A stretch of DNA of 64,000 nucleotides from Psococerastis gibbosa (taxonomy: Eukaryota; Arthropoda; Insecta; Psocodea; Psocidae). The stretch is from assembly GCA_963971405.1 (NCBI GenBank), contig OZ020484.1, positions 14,694,001-14,758,000 of the forward strand, in the 5' to 3' direction. This document shows, piece by piece, positions 35,001 to 45,100 of this stretch; position 1 is the first letter of the stretch; each line of letters starts with the position of its first letter. The position numbers and the translations under genes were made by a program. The notes below the pieces were generated by a model. That model ran no database searches. It was not told the DNA's origin and worked only from the letters and a program-made list of their open reading frames with translations.

Positions 35001-36925
35001 ACTGTCACTGAGGCACTAGCACAATGACAGAACTACCTGTTTTTGACGATTTTACTCAATACTTTCTTGTCAATTACTTGTTGATTACTTGTATTGTATA
35101 ATTTAACAGAAATATTTATTTATTGATTACCTATCTCTTTGTCACATGGAGGTTTAATTTTTGCTCATAATACTGAACATCTCATTTTGAGTTGACGAAG
35201 CCTATAACTGTCACCTAATCACAAAAATGTTGCTGATTCTTTTACAGTATAAATGCAGGATGTATGTCTCTTCCTGCACTATTAAACATCAAGCAAGTCA
35301 TGCTGCAGCGGCAAGTTACCGGCATTTGGACTGGAAAAGATGAACTTCCTGTAAGTATCTTTCACTTTATTAATCTGACGCTGGACACATTTTTTATGGT
35401 ATTTCAGTATGTATGTAATTATTAAGTCGTATTATAAGTCAGTGACAATACATTAATAAATAAATAATAAATAATAACATACGGCAGCCTACACTTGCAA
35501 TTGGTTCAAGTTCTGTCTATGCCTGTCCTAATTCAATGTATCCTCAGTGAAGTAAGTCTGGGACACATACCGGTGTACTGGCTAGTAATAAAATGTTTTT
35601 TTTATTATTTTCAGATTGAAATTGACTTGGGACAAGATAACAGGTATCACTCAGTTTTCGCGTGTCCTATTTTGCGACAGCAAAGCTCCGATAGTAACCC
35701 TCCCATGCGTCTGGTGTGTGGACACGTTATATCTCGAGATGCTTTGACAAAACTTACAAGTGGAAATAAGTAAGTACGATTAAAGTAGATCATTTTAAAG
35801 TCACTGAGGGAACTTCTAACTTCCAATTTTTATCGTTTTAAAAGGTGTGTAAATAGTAAACTGTTAATAAATTTGCACCAAATTAACGGGGAAAACTCCC
35901 CAATAGTGTTTTTGCAACTAATAGCTTTAAGAGGGGCGCGCTTGTAAAATCCTACATTTAATTTATGTACTTTTATTGTGAAAATCATCCAGTCAAATAT
36001 GAAAAATTCATGTACGGCATAATGGGGCGTACAAGTGATTTTTTTCTGGCTTACCCATTGAAACTAAATTTTTGTTTGTTTTTTAAATAAAACTATTATA
36101 ATAGATCAATTCATATTTCAGATGTATTTTATTCTCATTTATAGATGGCTTTAAATTGTACGCTATGAAGTTTTGTGTCTTTACGGTTACCGTTGTCAAT
36201 ATGTCTGGACACGTAGCGTAGTGGTACGGACTCTGATTTTCACCCGAAAGGTTGTTGGTTTGAGCCCCACACTGGTTACATTTTCTGGCCATGCTTTGGA
36301 GGGCATGTAAAGCAGGCGGTCCCGGGCCTTCCTAGTTGAGTGAAAGTGAGGGCTTTATAGCCCTAACTCCGCTAGGTTGGCTTAGTAATAGAAACAATAA
36401 AGTCCTTATTTATTTATTTATTATTTATAATATGGCGGTGCTGGTGAACCTTCACAAGCCAATTACAACCCCAAAACTGGCGTCAAATTTGCCATGTTTA
36501 GCCAGGAGCCTTCGAATGCGCCCGAAAAAAATATACACATTAAAAATTAGAACAAATTATTAAATATTGCGTTTAACGTTAAATGTCATTTTACGTTAAT
36601 TTACAAGGAACCTAACAAAAATTATCATCAGAATCCTTCTATCCCTAGCTCTACATTATATTATTGCCGCACCAAGCCCCTCCAAAGCGCGCGATTCTCC
36701 GCCAACTCCATCCATGCGTTGAAATGGATGTTGCAAGATCTCAGATCCTCGAACAGCTGGTCCGACCATCTCTTCCTAGGTCGCCTAGCTCCCTAGATCC
36801 AGTATGCCCCATTACAAAAAGCATTTGATAAGTGATGTAAAAATATTAAATTTTGTTGCAGATTAAAATGCCCCTATTGCCCTGTGGAACAAAGTCCGAG
36901 TGATGCTAGATTAGTGTATTTTTAA
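32029..36925 (+). CDS. RMND5: RMND5-type E3 ubiquitin ligase subunit, complete, 7 exons
   Basis: Exons: 32029-32164, 32252-32397, 32722-33130, 33943-34108, 35248-35350, 35615-35769 and 36862-36925. All introns are GT-AG and every phase matches, giving 392 residues; from memory the human protein is 391. The family is the RING subunit of the GID/CTLH ligase, which pairs with MAEA and marks substrates such as gluconeogenic enzymes in yeast. The protein starts [20 protein letters not shown], typical of the family. A LisH-like segment lies near residues 115-147 and a CTLH region follows to about 211. The Gid-type RING at 337-378 shows C337, C355-G-H357, C375 and C378, and the protein ends in VYF. 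The ATG at 32029 is chosen because it opens the conserved N-terminus. Intron 4 holds a SINE and a LINE fragment; intron 6 holds a SINE and a LINE fragment. It converges on the acyltransferase gene downstream. Family assignment is very secure; mammalian A/B subtype does not apply. Confidence 0.95.
34251..34634 (-). repeat. SINE-like family S4, full copy with 17-bp target duplication
   Basis: The direct repeat ATATCGGACAAAGTGTT lies at 34234-34250 and 34635-34651. In reverse the element starts with GCCTTACCGTGTTGAATCCA and ends with a GGAAACAACAACAAT tail, as expected of a retroposed element. In RMND5 intron 4. Confidence 0.75.
34655..35050 (+). pseudogene. Same LINE family, 3' fragment in RMND5 intron 4
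   Basis: It encodes [20 protein letters not shown], a stop, then [20 protein letters not shown], matching the copy at 49.1 kb. It carries stops and a frameshift. It follows directly after a SINE. Confidence 0.8.
36203..36424 (+). repeat. SINE family S2, full copy
   Basis: The head has GTAGCGTAGTGGTACGGACT (box A) and GGTTTGAGCCCC (box B). The body has GAGGGCATGTAAAGCAGGCG and AGGGCTTTATAGCCCTAACT, and the tail is TTATTTATTTATT. In RMND5 intron 6. Confidence 0.8.
36659..36790 (-). pseudogene. LINE C-terminal fragment in RMND5 intron 6
   Basis: In reverse it reads [20 protein letters not shown] and [13 protein letters not shown], the conserved last motif of several non-LTR polyproteins. It ends 70 bp before the last RMND5 exon. 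Confidence 0.65.
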
Positions 36926-37224
36926 CGTGGATGACCCAAATGGATTCGGCAATATCAATTAGAACAATCTGCTCTTGATTGAATAAGTTGACAAAAGGAA
37001 ATCCTCTTGCTATAGGTGAATTGTAAACAATGCGAAAATTTGTGAGTTTAATTATAATAAGTAAAATTGTACATACAAAATTGATGTCAATTATTTTTTC
37101 CCGGCGCGGGTGGAGGGAGCGTAGGAAACAAAGCTGCCTGTACACACGTTTGCCTCTGAGGCGGCGAGCTAGAATATAGCTGGTAAAGGGAATACACAAA
37201 TGGTAATAAAATATTGCATGGGAT

Positions 37225-37400
37225 ACGATCACCCATAATAAAAGAGTTGATGCACGCCGAAAAAGATATACAACGCAAGCATGACAGGAAGACGACTGGC
37301 CGGACGTCCTCGAAAACGCTGGAAGGCTGAGTAAATTGGAAACTGACCTGTGCGAGTTGGGAGTCTATAGATGTTGGGGCGTTGTACAAAATAAATAAAT
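37225..37400 (+). pseudogene. LINE C-terminal fragment downstream of RMND5
   Basis: It reads KKIYNASMTGRRLAGRPRKR followed by WKAE and a stop, the usual LINE tail motif, then AATAAATAAATAA. Confidence 0.6.
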
Positions 37401-37551
37401 AATCAAGTTACTGTTATTTCCCTACTTACTATGTTATTTTATAATTTGGCATTTCATCCGATTGAGCTTAGTACAGAGAATGCTCACATAAATTGAATCA
37501 AATGGGTAACATAATTGTGAAATAGCTTGAAATATTATTGCGTTTTAATTG

Positions 37552-37897
37552 TTAAGAGGATATGCTACGTAGAAAATTAACACCCCAAAATTAAATACTT
37601 TTCAGGTATATTTCATTAACTCAGCAAGTTATCAAAAATTTGGCTCATTCAAGTTGTAGAAGACTACTTCGTGCATCATATAATCGGGTATTTTTACTTT
37701 TCAGTTTTGTAGTTTTTCAAAAAATCTCAAATTACAAGAAATTTGAGTCCCCACTGGTTTTTATGAAAGAACTAAGGTACCAACAATTTAATATTTCTTA
37801 TCTTCAATAAATTGCTTTGTTAATTAATTAAAAAACAAAAGTCAATCAAAACAACAAATTTAGGGGTGCTAATTTTCTACGTAGCATGTCCTCTTAA
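37552..37897. mobile_element. TTAA-flanked palindromic element C2
   Basis: TTAA on both sides of a 338-bp palindrome with the ends GAGGATATGCTACGTAGAAA and (reverse) GAGGACATGCTACGTAGAAA, as in C1. It has lost part of one arm. Confidence 0.85.
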
Positions 37898-38559
37898 TTC
37901 CTTCACAAATACTTGTGGCGTGAATTACCTTAAAAATGGTTGTCTAAATCAGGGTATTGTCGATCCTTCAACTAGCCAATGCCACTTAACGCTCAAATCA
38001 TCGCATTAAAAATTTTGAGCTCCGTCACAAGAGGGGAATACAAAGCAATGAAATTCACAATAGGTAAATAATTTAATTATTATAAAACAAAAATACAAAC
38101 GATAACATGTGGCAGTAATGCATTTGAGTTTTCCAGACATTAAAGAAATAGACGAATAAAAATGAAAGGTAGTTGCTTGGGAATATGTGAGTAAAAACAG
38201 CACTGAAGGAATGCACAACTTTTAACGTCAGGTCTCACCGTCGGTTGAAGTCTCGACTCGTAATTCTGGACGGCACCGCCATCTGACAATGCACGGCACT
38301 TTTCAAGCGGTGACGGGACCCGCCCTAAGTCTATTATCAGCTGAATTAGCACGCCCGTAGCGTTGGCAAGGTACCATCAGCATTGACGGTATAGATTGCC
38401 AAAGAATTTAGAATACAACGCGACGATCCTCTGTGTCTGTAGACGATAAGGCCCGGTACACACGGGCGATTCGACACACGCGAGTTACGCGCGTTTTTTT
38501 TAATGTAGAAAATGGGTAACCACAGAGGCAAGTTCGGAAGATTTATGAGACTGGCGTAA

Positions 38560-38834
38560 GGCGGCTATTCCACCGACCGTTTGCCTCACTTGTGAAGCAG
38601 TGAATTTTGTTATTGACGTTTGTTTTGTTTTAAGGAGACAATTATGTAGATACTTAACTTACCTATTATAAATTTAGTTATAATATGGTAGCAGACATCA
38701 TTAATAATATTATAACTTAGATAAATTAACTATCTACATAATACTCTACTTAAAACAACACAAACGTCAATGGCAAAATTCACTGTTCACAAGCACTTTC
38801 ATAAGTGAGGCAAATGGTCGGTGGAATAGCCGCC
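38560..38834. mobile_element. Harbinger-like foldback B8
   Basis: A 275-bp near-palindrome. Ends are GGCGGCTATTCCACCGACCG and (reverse) GGCGGCTATTCCACCGACCA, flanked by TAA and TGA. It is the sister of 40951-41227 (shared AGATACTTAA and AACTTA arms). Confidence 0.85.
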
Positions 38835-38869
38835 TGAAGCTGACACACCAGCTCATGGAAATCTGCTAA

Positions 38870-39009
38870 GCCGGCTATTCCACCGACGTGGATTTTGAAT
38901 GTGAATGTGTCATGACGTGGTAGCAGACATCACAGAGACTTATTAATGATGTCTGCTACCACGTCATGACACATTCACATTCAAGATCCACGTCGGCGGA
39001 ATAGCCACC
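38870..39009. mobile_element. Harbinger-like short foldback B9
   Basis: A 140-bp near-perfect hairpin flanked by TAA/TAA. The left end is GCCGGCTATTCCACCGACGT and the reverse right end is GGTGGCTATTCCGCCGACGT. The arms carry GACGTGGTAGCAGACATCA. Confidence 0.85.
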
Positions 39010-39116
39010 TAAAGTAGATTGTGGTTTTGCACCAATCATTCACCAAGGCCTATGGCTACAATGAAAAAAAGTCGGCAACTCGCGCGTGTCGAATCGTAAG
39101 TGTGTACCGGGCCTAA

Positions 39117-40073
39117 CCAATTTCTGCACGACAAGTACAGGCTCCGCCATATCGACAGAAAATGTATAACTGACCATTGCTATAGTATGTTTGCAATGGA
39201 GAGAATTTGTTCTAATAAATTAAAGCATTCTGCATACACAGAAAATTGCTATGCGAGAAATTGTTTACTGTCTGTGATTTATAGTATTATAAAAATCTAA
39301 TCTACAGTTGTAATAACCTCACAAGTTCATTTGCCCATGAGAAGTAGCCTACCAACGGAAAACGCGATAGAAACATCGGCTAGCAAAACCGGTCTTTAGA
39401 GGTTTAGACAGTAGACAATATCTACATAGGTTCGTATTTATATACACAAGAATCTGAAGGAATAACAAGCAAACTAAAACTCTGTCTATGTCAAAATATT
39501 TTTCATAACGATTCCACTTGACGCAGCCCATTTATATAGTCGTTTGCACATTTTTTATAATTTTTGCTTTGCTAATTCTGACACATCAATACTTTCAATC
39601 TCATGAGTATAAAAGGGTGTAGCTTGATTTTTTCGTTAACCTGAACCATTGAGTTCCCGGTCAGGACTGAGGAAGAATCGGTCAATCGGATGAGAAATAT
39701 TATCGAGGAATGCTGATTCTGCTGACCCTGCTCCAAACCTATGTACCCTTTGGGACAACTTGAAGTATATGCCTACCCGTGCTTATCAAACTCAGAATTC
39801 AACGGTTGAAAATACACACGTGCCTTATTCATAGCTGTATCGCTAATTAATGTAAAGGGAGAGATTTCGAAATATTTTGTAAACAAGTTTTGGTTAAATC
39901 AGTTAGGCCTAATTCCTCAATCCACAGCCGCAAAGATATGCAAATGATCACATGAAAAATTCATTAAAAAAAATGCAAGTTTCCTCAAAAATGAGTCTAT
40001 TTACCCGACTGATTTACTACTATAATATTCTATAAAATCTCTGTAATGCACAAGTAATGTAATTTTTTGAATG
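39117..40073. other. No gene seen
   Basis: AT-rich intergenic DNA between RMND5 and GPAT. A 66-codon frame at 39100-39300 starts inside the transposon end and shows no motif. Confidence 0.45.
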
Positions 40074-40312
40074 ACTTTTTATGGACCCAGGCCTACTTAT
40101 AGTGGCCTATAGGTCCCTTGTCCAATGCCAACGACCCCATGGAGTTCGGACATTATTTGTAATGTTTCCGTATGAATTTTTGACCATTGGCAAACTGATA
40201 TACCTTTTCGATGTCAACCCACACCGGCTACAAGCGATAATGGACAAGCTGAGACATGCAATGCAACAGGCGAAAGCATGACTTAACCAAGTACAGATGT
40301 GAGTCCTGTAAT
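40074..40312 (+). repeat. Module Q repeat, copy 3
   Basis: It shares TTTTATGGACC, GGCCTACTT, AACGACCCCATGGA, TTCGGACATTATTTGTA and GTTTCCGTATGAATTTTTG with 25624-25815, and in reverse with 8950-9121. A 66-codon open frame here is not conserved as protein and I treat it as chance. Confidence 0.6.
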
Positions 40313-40950
40313 GCACATAACCAGGGTTCTATGAAGTAATAATATTTCACGTGAGAAAATATAAATTTTATTTTTTGTGAATTTTTCAACTGGTTTTTGC
40401 GGTTTTGGAAAAAAAGAATTAATTAGTTTCGCTAAATTGACTCACCAATTCTTCGTTTACTAAATAATTTGAAATCTTGGCCTTTAGAGCCAGGGGAGTT
40501 AATATTTCAAAAGTAAGATCAACTAAGTGCTTCTGAGTCCTCAATTGGCACGTACATAGTTATGGCAGATTTCACCGAATTAGTTATAATTTACAGATAT
40601 TTCATGGGAAGAACGAATATCAAAGTTTAAGAAGGTTATAAACTTTGTAAAAGTGTGAAATATAGGTCGCAGATAGAACAAGAGTAATTCTTTTTGCATT
40701 GGAAGAAAACACAGTAAAGTGAAGTGTGAACGCAATTAGAAAGATACATTGTGTGCCAATATCAAAAGATATTTGAGTTTTTACGCTTTTTATTCGTTCT
40801 GAAGTGGCGATTGTTCATTTTTTACAAGATATCAGCATAGGGGCTCATGATACTTGTTTATCAACAGGGAGGCTATGGCTCAACGCTGAGGGAAACATTA
40901 CCCTACCTCTACTGAGTAGGATCACAACTATTAATTTAATGTTATAGTCA

Positions 40951-41227
40951 GGCGCCCATTCCACCGGCAAATTTGCTTCATTAAAATTCACTTGTGTTTT
41001 GAGATTTTTTGTTTGTTTTATTTTAAGGAAACTATTATGCAGATACTTAAATTATCTATTATAAGTTAAATTATAATATTGTAGGAGACATCATTAATAA
41101 TATTACAACTTAATTTATAATAGATAAGTTAAGTATCTACATAATTGTCTCCTTAAATAAAACAAACAAAAAATCTCAAAGCACAAGAGAATTTTAGTGA
41201 GGCAAATTCGCCGGTGGCATAGCCGCC
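40951..41227. mobile_element. Harbinger-like foldback B10
   Basis: A 277-bp near-palindrome with ends GGCGCCCATTCCACCGGCAA and (reverse) GGCGGCTATGCCACCGGCGA. The flanks TCA and TTG do not match, so the duplication has decayed or one end was exchanged. Confidence 0.75.
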
Positions 41228-41346
41228 TTGAACTGCGCTGAGTTGAGCCAAACGTCACAACAATAGCTTCGTCGAAATTCGTGGCATTTCCCAAGCCTCT
41301 GATAGCTAATCAGTATAAAAATCTATTAAAAATTTTCACACAGCTG

Positions 41347-41814
41347 TATAGGGTTATTCACTGCGTTTCGATTTCCCTAAGAAAAAGTAGGAATAGAACT
41401 CCAGTTTTTCTACGGTAAAGAAATGAATTTCAAAACATTGCCCACTTCCCCCTACTACTTGGTTGGATAAACTGAGCTTGGGGAATCGAAAACGGCAAAC
41501 GGCCATATTTGTTGTTGTTTTGCATTTGAATTTTGGTTTTTATTTTTATTTAATTTTTAAAAAAATTAGCTCTGCGACAAAAATTAACAAGAAAACAACA
41601 AAAGGAAACATATGGCAAAAGGTAGACTACAGCAGATGTTCATAAGTTAATAGCCGAAGGCAAAGAAACTTTGGAAATAAGTTAGGTTAGGTCGGGTAAA
41701 GTCGGAAACGTAGAGATATACGTTTCCATGGCAATTATTTTTCTGCGTAGAAAAACTGGAGTTCTATTCCTACTTTCCCTTAGGGAAATCGAAACGCAGT
41801 GAATACCCTATATA
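41347..41814. mobile_element. Foldback element with TA target (mariner-like miniature)
   Basis: The arms TATAGGGTTATTCACTGCG (left) and, in reverse, TATAGGGTATTCACTGCG (right) continue as GTTTCGATTTCCCTAAG and AGTAGGAATAGAACTCCAG, for about 70 bases of inverted repeat. The interior is AT-rich without a gene. Confidence 0.75.
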
Positions 41815-42191
41815 ACTGCCAAGTAACATTTTTTTTTAAATGCCATACCACAAAGGGCAACTCTACTATTACTCTAGGTGGCTTCCGTTACTGATAAGTA
41901 CAAATAATGGTTCAATGAAAGTCTACAATCTATGAGTCACAGCGTTTTTACAACGTCAAAATGGAGCACTAGCTATGCTTAGAAGAATATCAGATTCGTA
42001 GAAGAATCATTTACCTAGGGGGCAATATGAAACAAGTTATCACCAATTACACCACACACAAAAATGTCTCCACTAAAAATTCCCTTATTTACAGCATATC
42101 CAAAAAATCTTTGGCAAACCAATAAGAAACGCCTAGCACTCACCATAAAACAATCATTAACTAATCAACAAAATTAGTCCGAGTTAAAATC

Positions 42192-45100
42192 TTATTCCAC
42201 TTTAAGACGTTTACTGAACTCTTCTTGCTGCTTTTCTTTCCATTCCTTCTTCACTTCAGAGCGCTTCAATTGGCCATCCCTGAAATATAAAATCAAGTTT
42301 AAATTATTAGTGCTACAATTCAATCGCTGTAAGTTGGTCTTGGGGTAGTTTTATATTGCAGTTTGCTCGTTTCAGGTACAAGTTATCGGAGAGGCTAAGA
42401 GTTCGCACAAGAAGAGCAATATTAACAAAATTATATCACCAAAATATGATTTTATTTTATTTTATTATATTTTGGTGGTTTCATGAGGTTTTTTGAAACA
42501 AATTTATATTTCAAAAATTTTTCCTGCTCTCGCATGAATTTCATGTACTTTTTCCTCTCAGTTTGCCAATGCTCCTAATCAGAAACTTGTTGTGAAAGTG
42601 GCATTCGAAAAAATTAAAATGCCATAGAAAGGGCGCAAATAACTAAGTTCAATCTCTTCAGGGAGATATTACAAAATAATTTGTTAACAGAAAGTGACTG
42701 CCGTTTTGACGAAAATCATTAATTCTTTCTTTCTTAGCAGAGAAGATATGAGAAAAAGGTTGGATGAAAAATTAAAAAAAAATTCAAGCTCTCGCATTAC
42801 ACGTACATTTCATCATCTGAAATACCATTGCTTTAGCAAAGCACACTGAAGTGTATTTAAGATTATACACCGATTTTATAGAGTAGAAGTTATATATATA
42901 TATATATATATAGAAGTAAATCAGTCGGGCAAATATCTGCTTTTTGAGAAAGTTTGCATTTTTTATATATTTTTCATCTGACCATTTGCTGCTGCGGAAC
43001 GAGGAATTACTAATTTCGTGATAATGATAGCGTCATCATTTATTTTAAAATATTTTGAATCTCTGCCTTATTATTTAAAAAAGTAAATATCTCACCATAC
43101 AAGGTCGACTAAACCTCCTTGTTCAGCGATGGCATGTTTCACGCGGTTTGCGAAGTCTATCGAACTCTCTCCCTCTTGCTGGTACATCGGCGGCAGATAC
43201 CACACGTCGCAGACGATGGCCCAACTTGTCATCATGCAATACAGGTATTGCAACATGGAATATTTACTGCTGTTCCAAAAAGCATCCCCGAATCGAGGAT
43301 CATACTGCAACATAAATCGCTCACAAATTAGTTTCGTACCTCATCATCGTACACGGTGGGCGATAATTTCCTGCCAACAAACATTATGCCACTGCTATGT
43401 CTCATAAAAAGACAATTGAATAGATTACGGGAGCCCTTAAGTTAACTATGGCCAATAATGTCCAAAAGATAGGTGGCATACATACGACAAATCGTCGTGG
43501 ATGGGGGTTCAAGTGGCAACCACTTAACCGCTAAGACGATGCGCCGGCAAGGCATAGATCGTTAGTTCGAATCTCGCTAAGTCCAGATTTTTCTAGATCC
43601 TCTAATTTCGAGCATAGACACAAACACTTTTTCAAAATCTTGCAATAGGCTGAAAACGGAGCCGAAGAATTGTGCTCCATATTGCGGAAAGCACAAACGT
43701 TTTATGAAGCTCCGTTTTCAACGTCTATCGTGTTTTTTTTCGCATACAAACAATTCAATGAATGTATCCGAATAACCTCTTCAGTCACCTCTGTAGGCAA
43801 TACCTTGAGTTGAGTTGAGTTGAGTTACGACAGGTCACCGATCGCATGATTTACATGATCGCACAAGTACGAACAAGCTACCACTATGCCATCGAAGACC
43901 TTTTTTTTCAGTGTCTTGTTATTATTAGTATTATTTCAGTATCTTGTTCCTGTATGGTTATTCAAGGCATTTCATAAAATATACTCACTTATTTGTGAAT
44001 GCCTAACAGTCCTAATAAGAAATGTAGTGGACCTTCTTTTGATTCTTAATACACCATGCGAATGGTAATTTTTAATAATAAATTAAATTATGATCAGAAT
44101 TTCCATTTTGCTCGAATTTCAAATAATAATAATTACAGGTGCAAAACGTTCTGCGCACTTGACGGTTCAGTCACTTGCATTCTGCTTGTTATTGTTGCGG
44201 GTTAGAACGGTTAGAATGGTCTTCCTGCCCAACTGGTCTCATAGGGTAAAAATTTTGTTTCAAGCCCTATTAATTGTTAATTACCTTAATTGCTACTGGA
44301 TAGACGGTGGACCCAACCTCAAAACTTCCTTTCTTAAATTGCATGACGGAAGTATTGTTGATGCAAGTGCCTTCAGGGAAAATTAGAATTGGCGGGTTAT
44401 TGGGATCGGAAACGTGTTGCTTCAATCGTTTGGCAACTGCATGTCGGTCTTTGGTTTCAGACCGCTCAAACCAGATGTGCGGGGAGGCTCGCGCTAGGGC
44501 GCGTTGTAATATCCCCAAGAAACCGCCATGTCTCTGACCAATCTAGAAGAACAATATTATTAACAAGTTTAAGTCAGCGCCCAACTTCTAATGAGCATTA
44601 GCTGATTTCGGACCAAAGAAATGGTTATTGTTGCTGTTTTGCTCTAACCACAATTCGTTATTTATTAAGAGTGTACATCCCGTAGGAAAGTGGCAGCCCA
44701 AAATTTAATACTTCTTATTTCTTATTTAATTAACTAAGCTATTTATTAAAATATTGGTTCATTTAAGTTATAGAAGACTACTTTATGCATCATATAATAG
44801 GGTTTAATTAATTTTTGGTTTTGTAGTTTTTTCATTGTATCTATTTTACATGAAATTTCAGCCCCCCATTATTTTTTTCAAAAAGCTACGGTACCAAAAA
44901 TTAAAAATACCCTACTATATGATGCATGAAGTAGTCTCATATAACTTAAATAAGCCCAATCCTTAATATCTTGCGTTGTTAATTAAATAAAAAATAAGAA
45001 ATCTGTAAAAACAACGAATTTTGGTGTACTAATTCCCTATGGACGTCCACTCTTAATGCGAATTTTTTAATCAAAACTGCCAATTGATTTTTTAAATGAA

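Larger units (their letters stand above)
38450..39113. mobile_element. Harbinger-like element containing two nested foldbacks
   Basis: The ends GGCCCGGTACACACGGGCGA and (reverse) GGCCCGGTACACACTTACGA are flanked by TAA/TAA. Two other foldbacks are inserted within it: 38560-38834 and 38870-39009. Without them the host would be about 245 bp. Confidence 0.85.
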
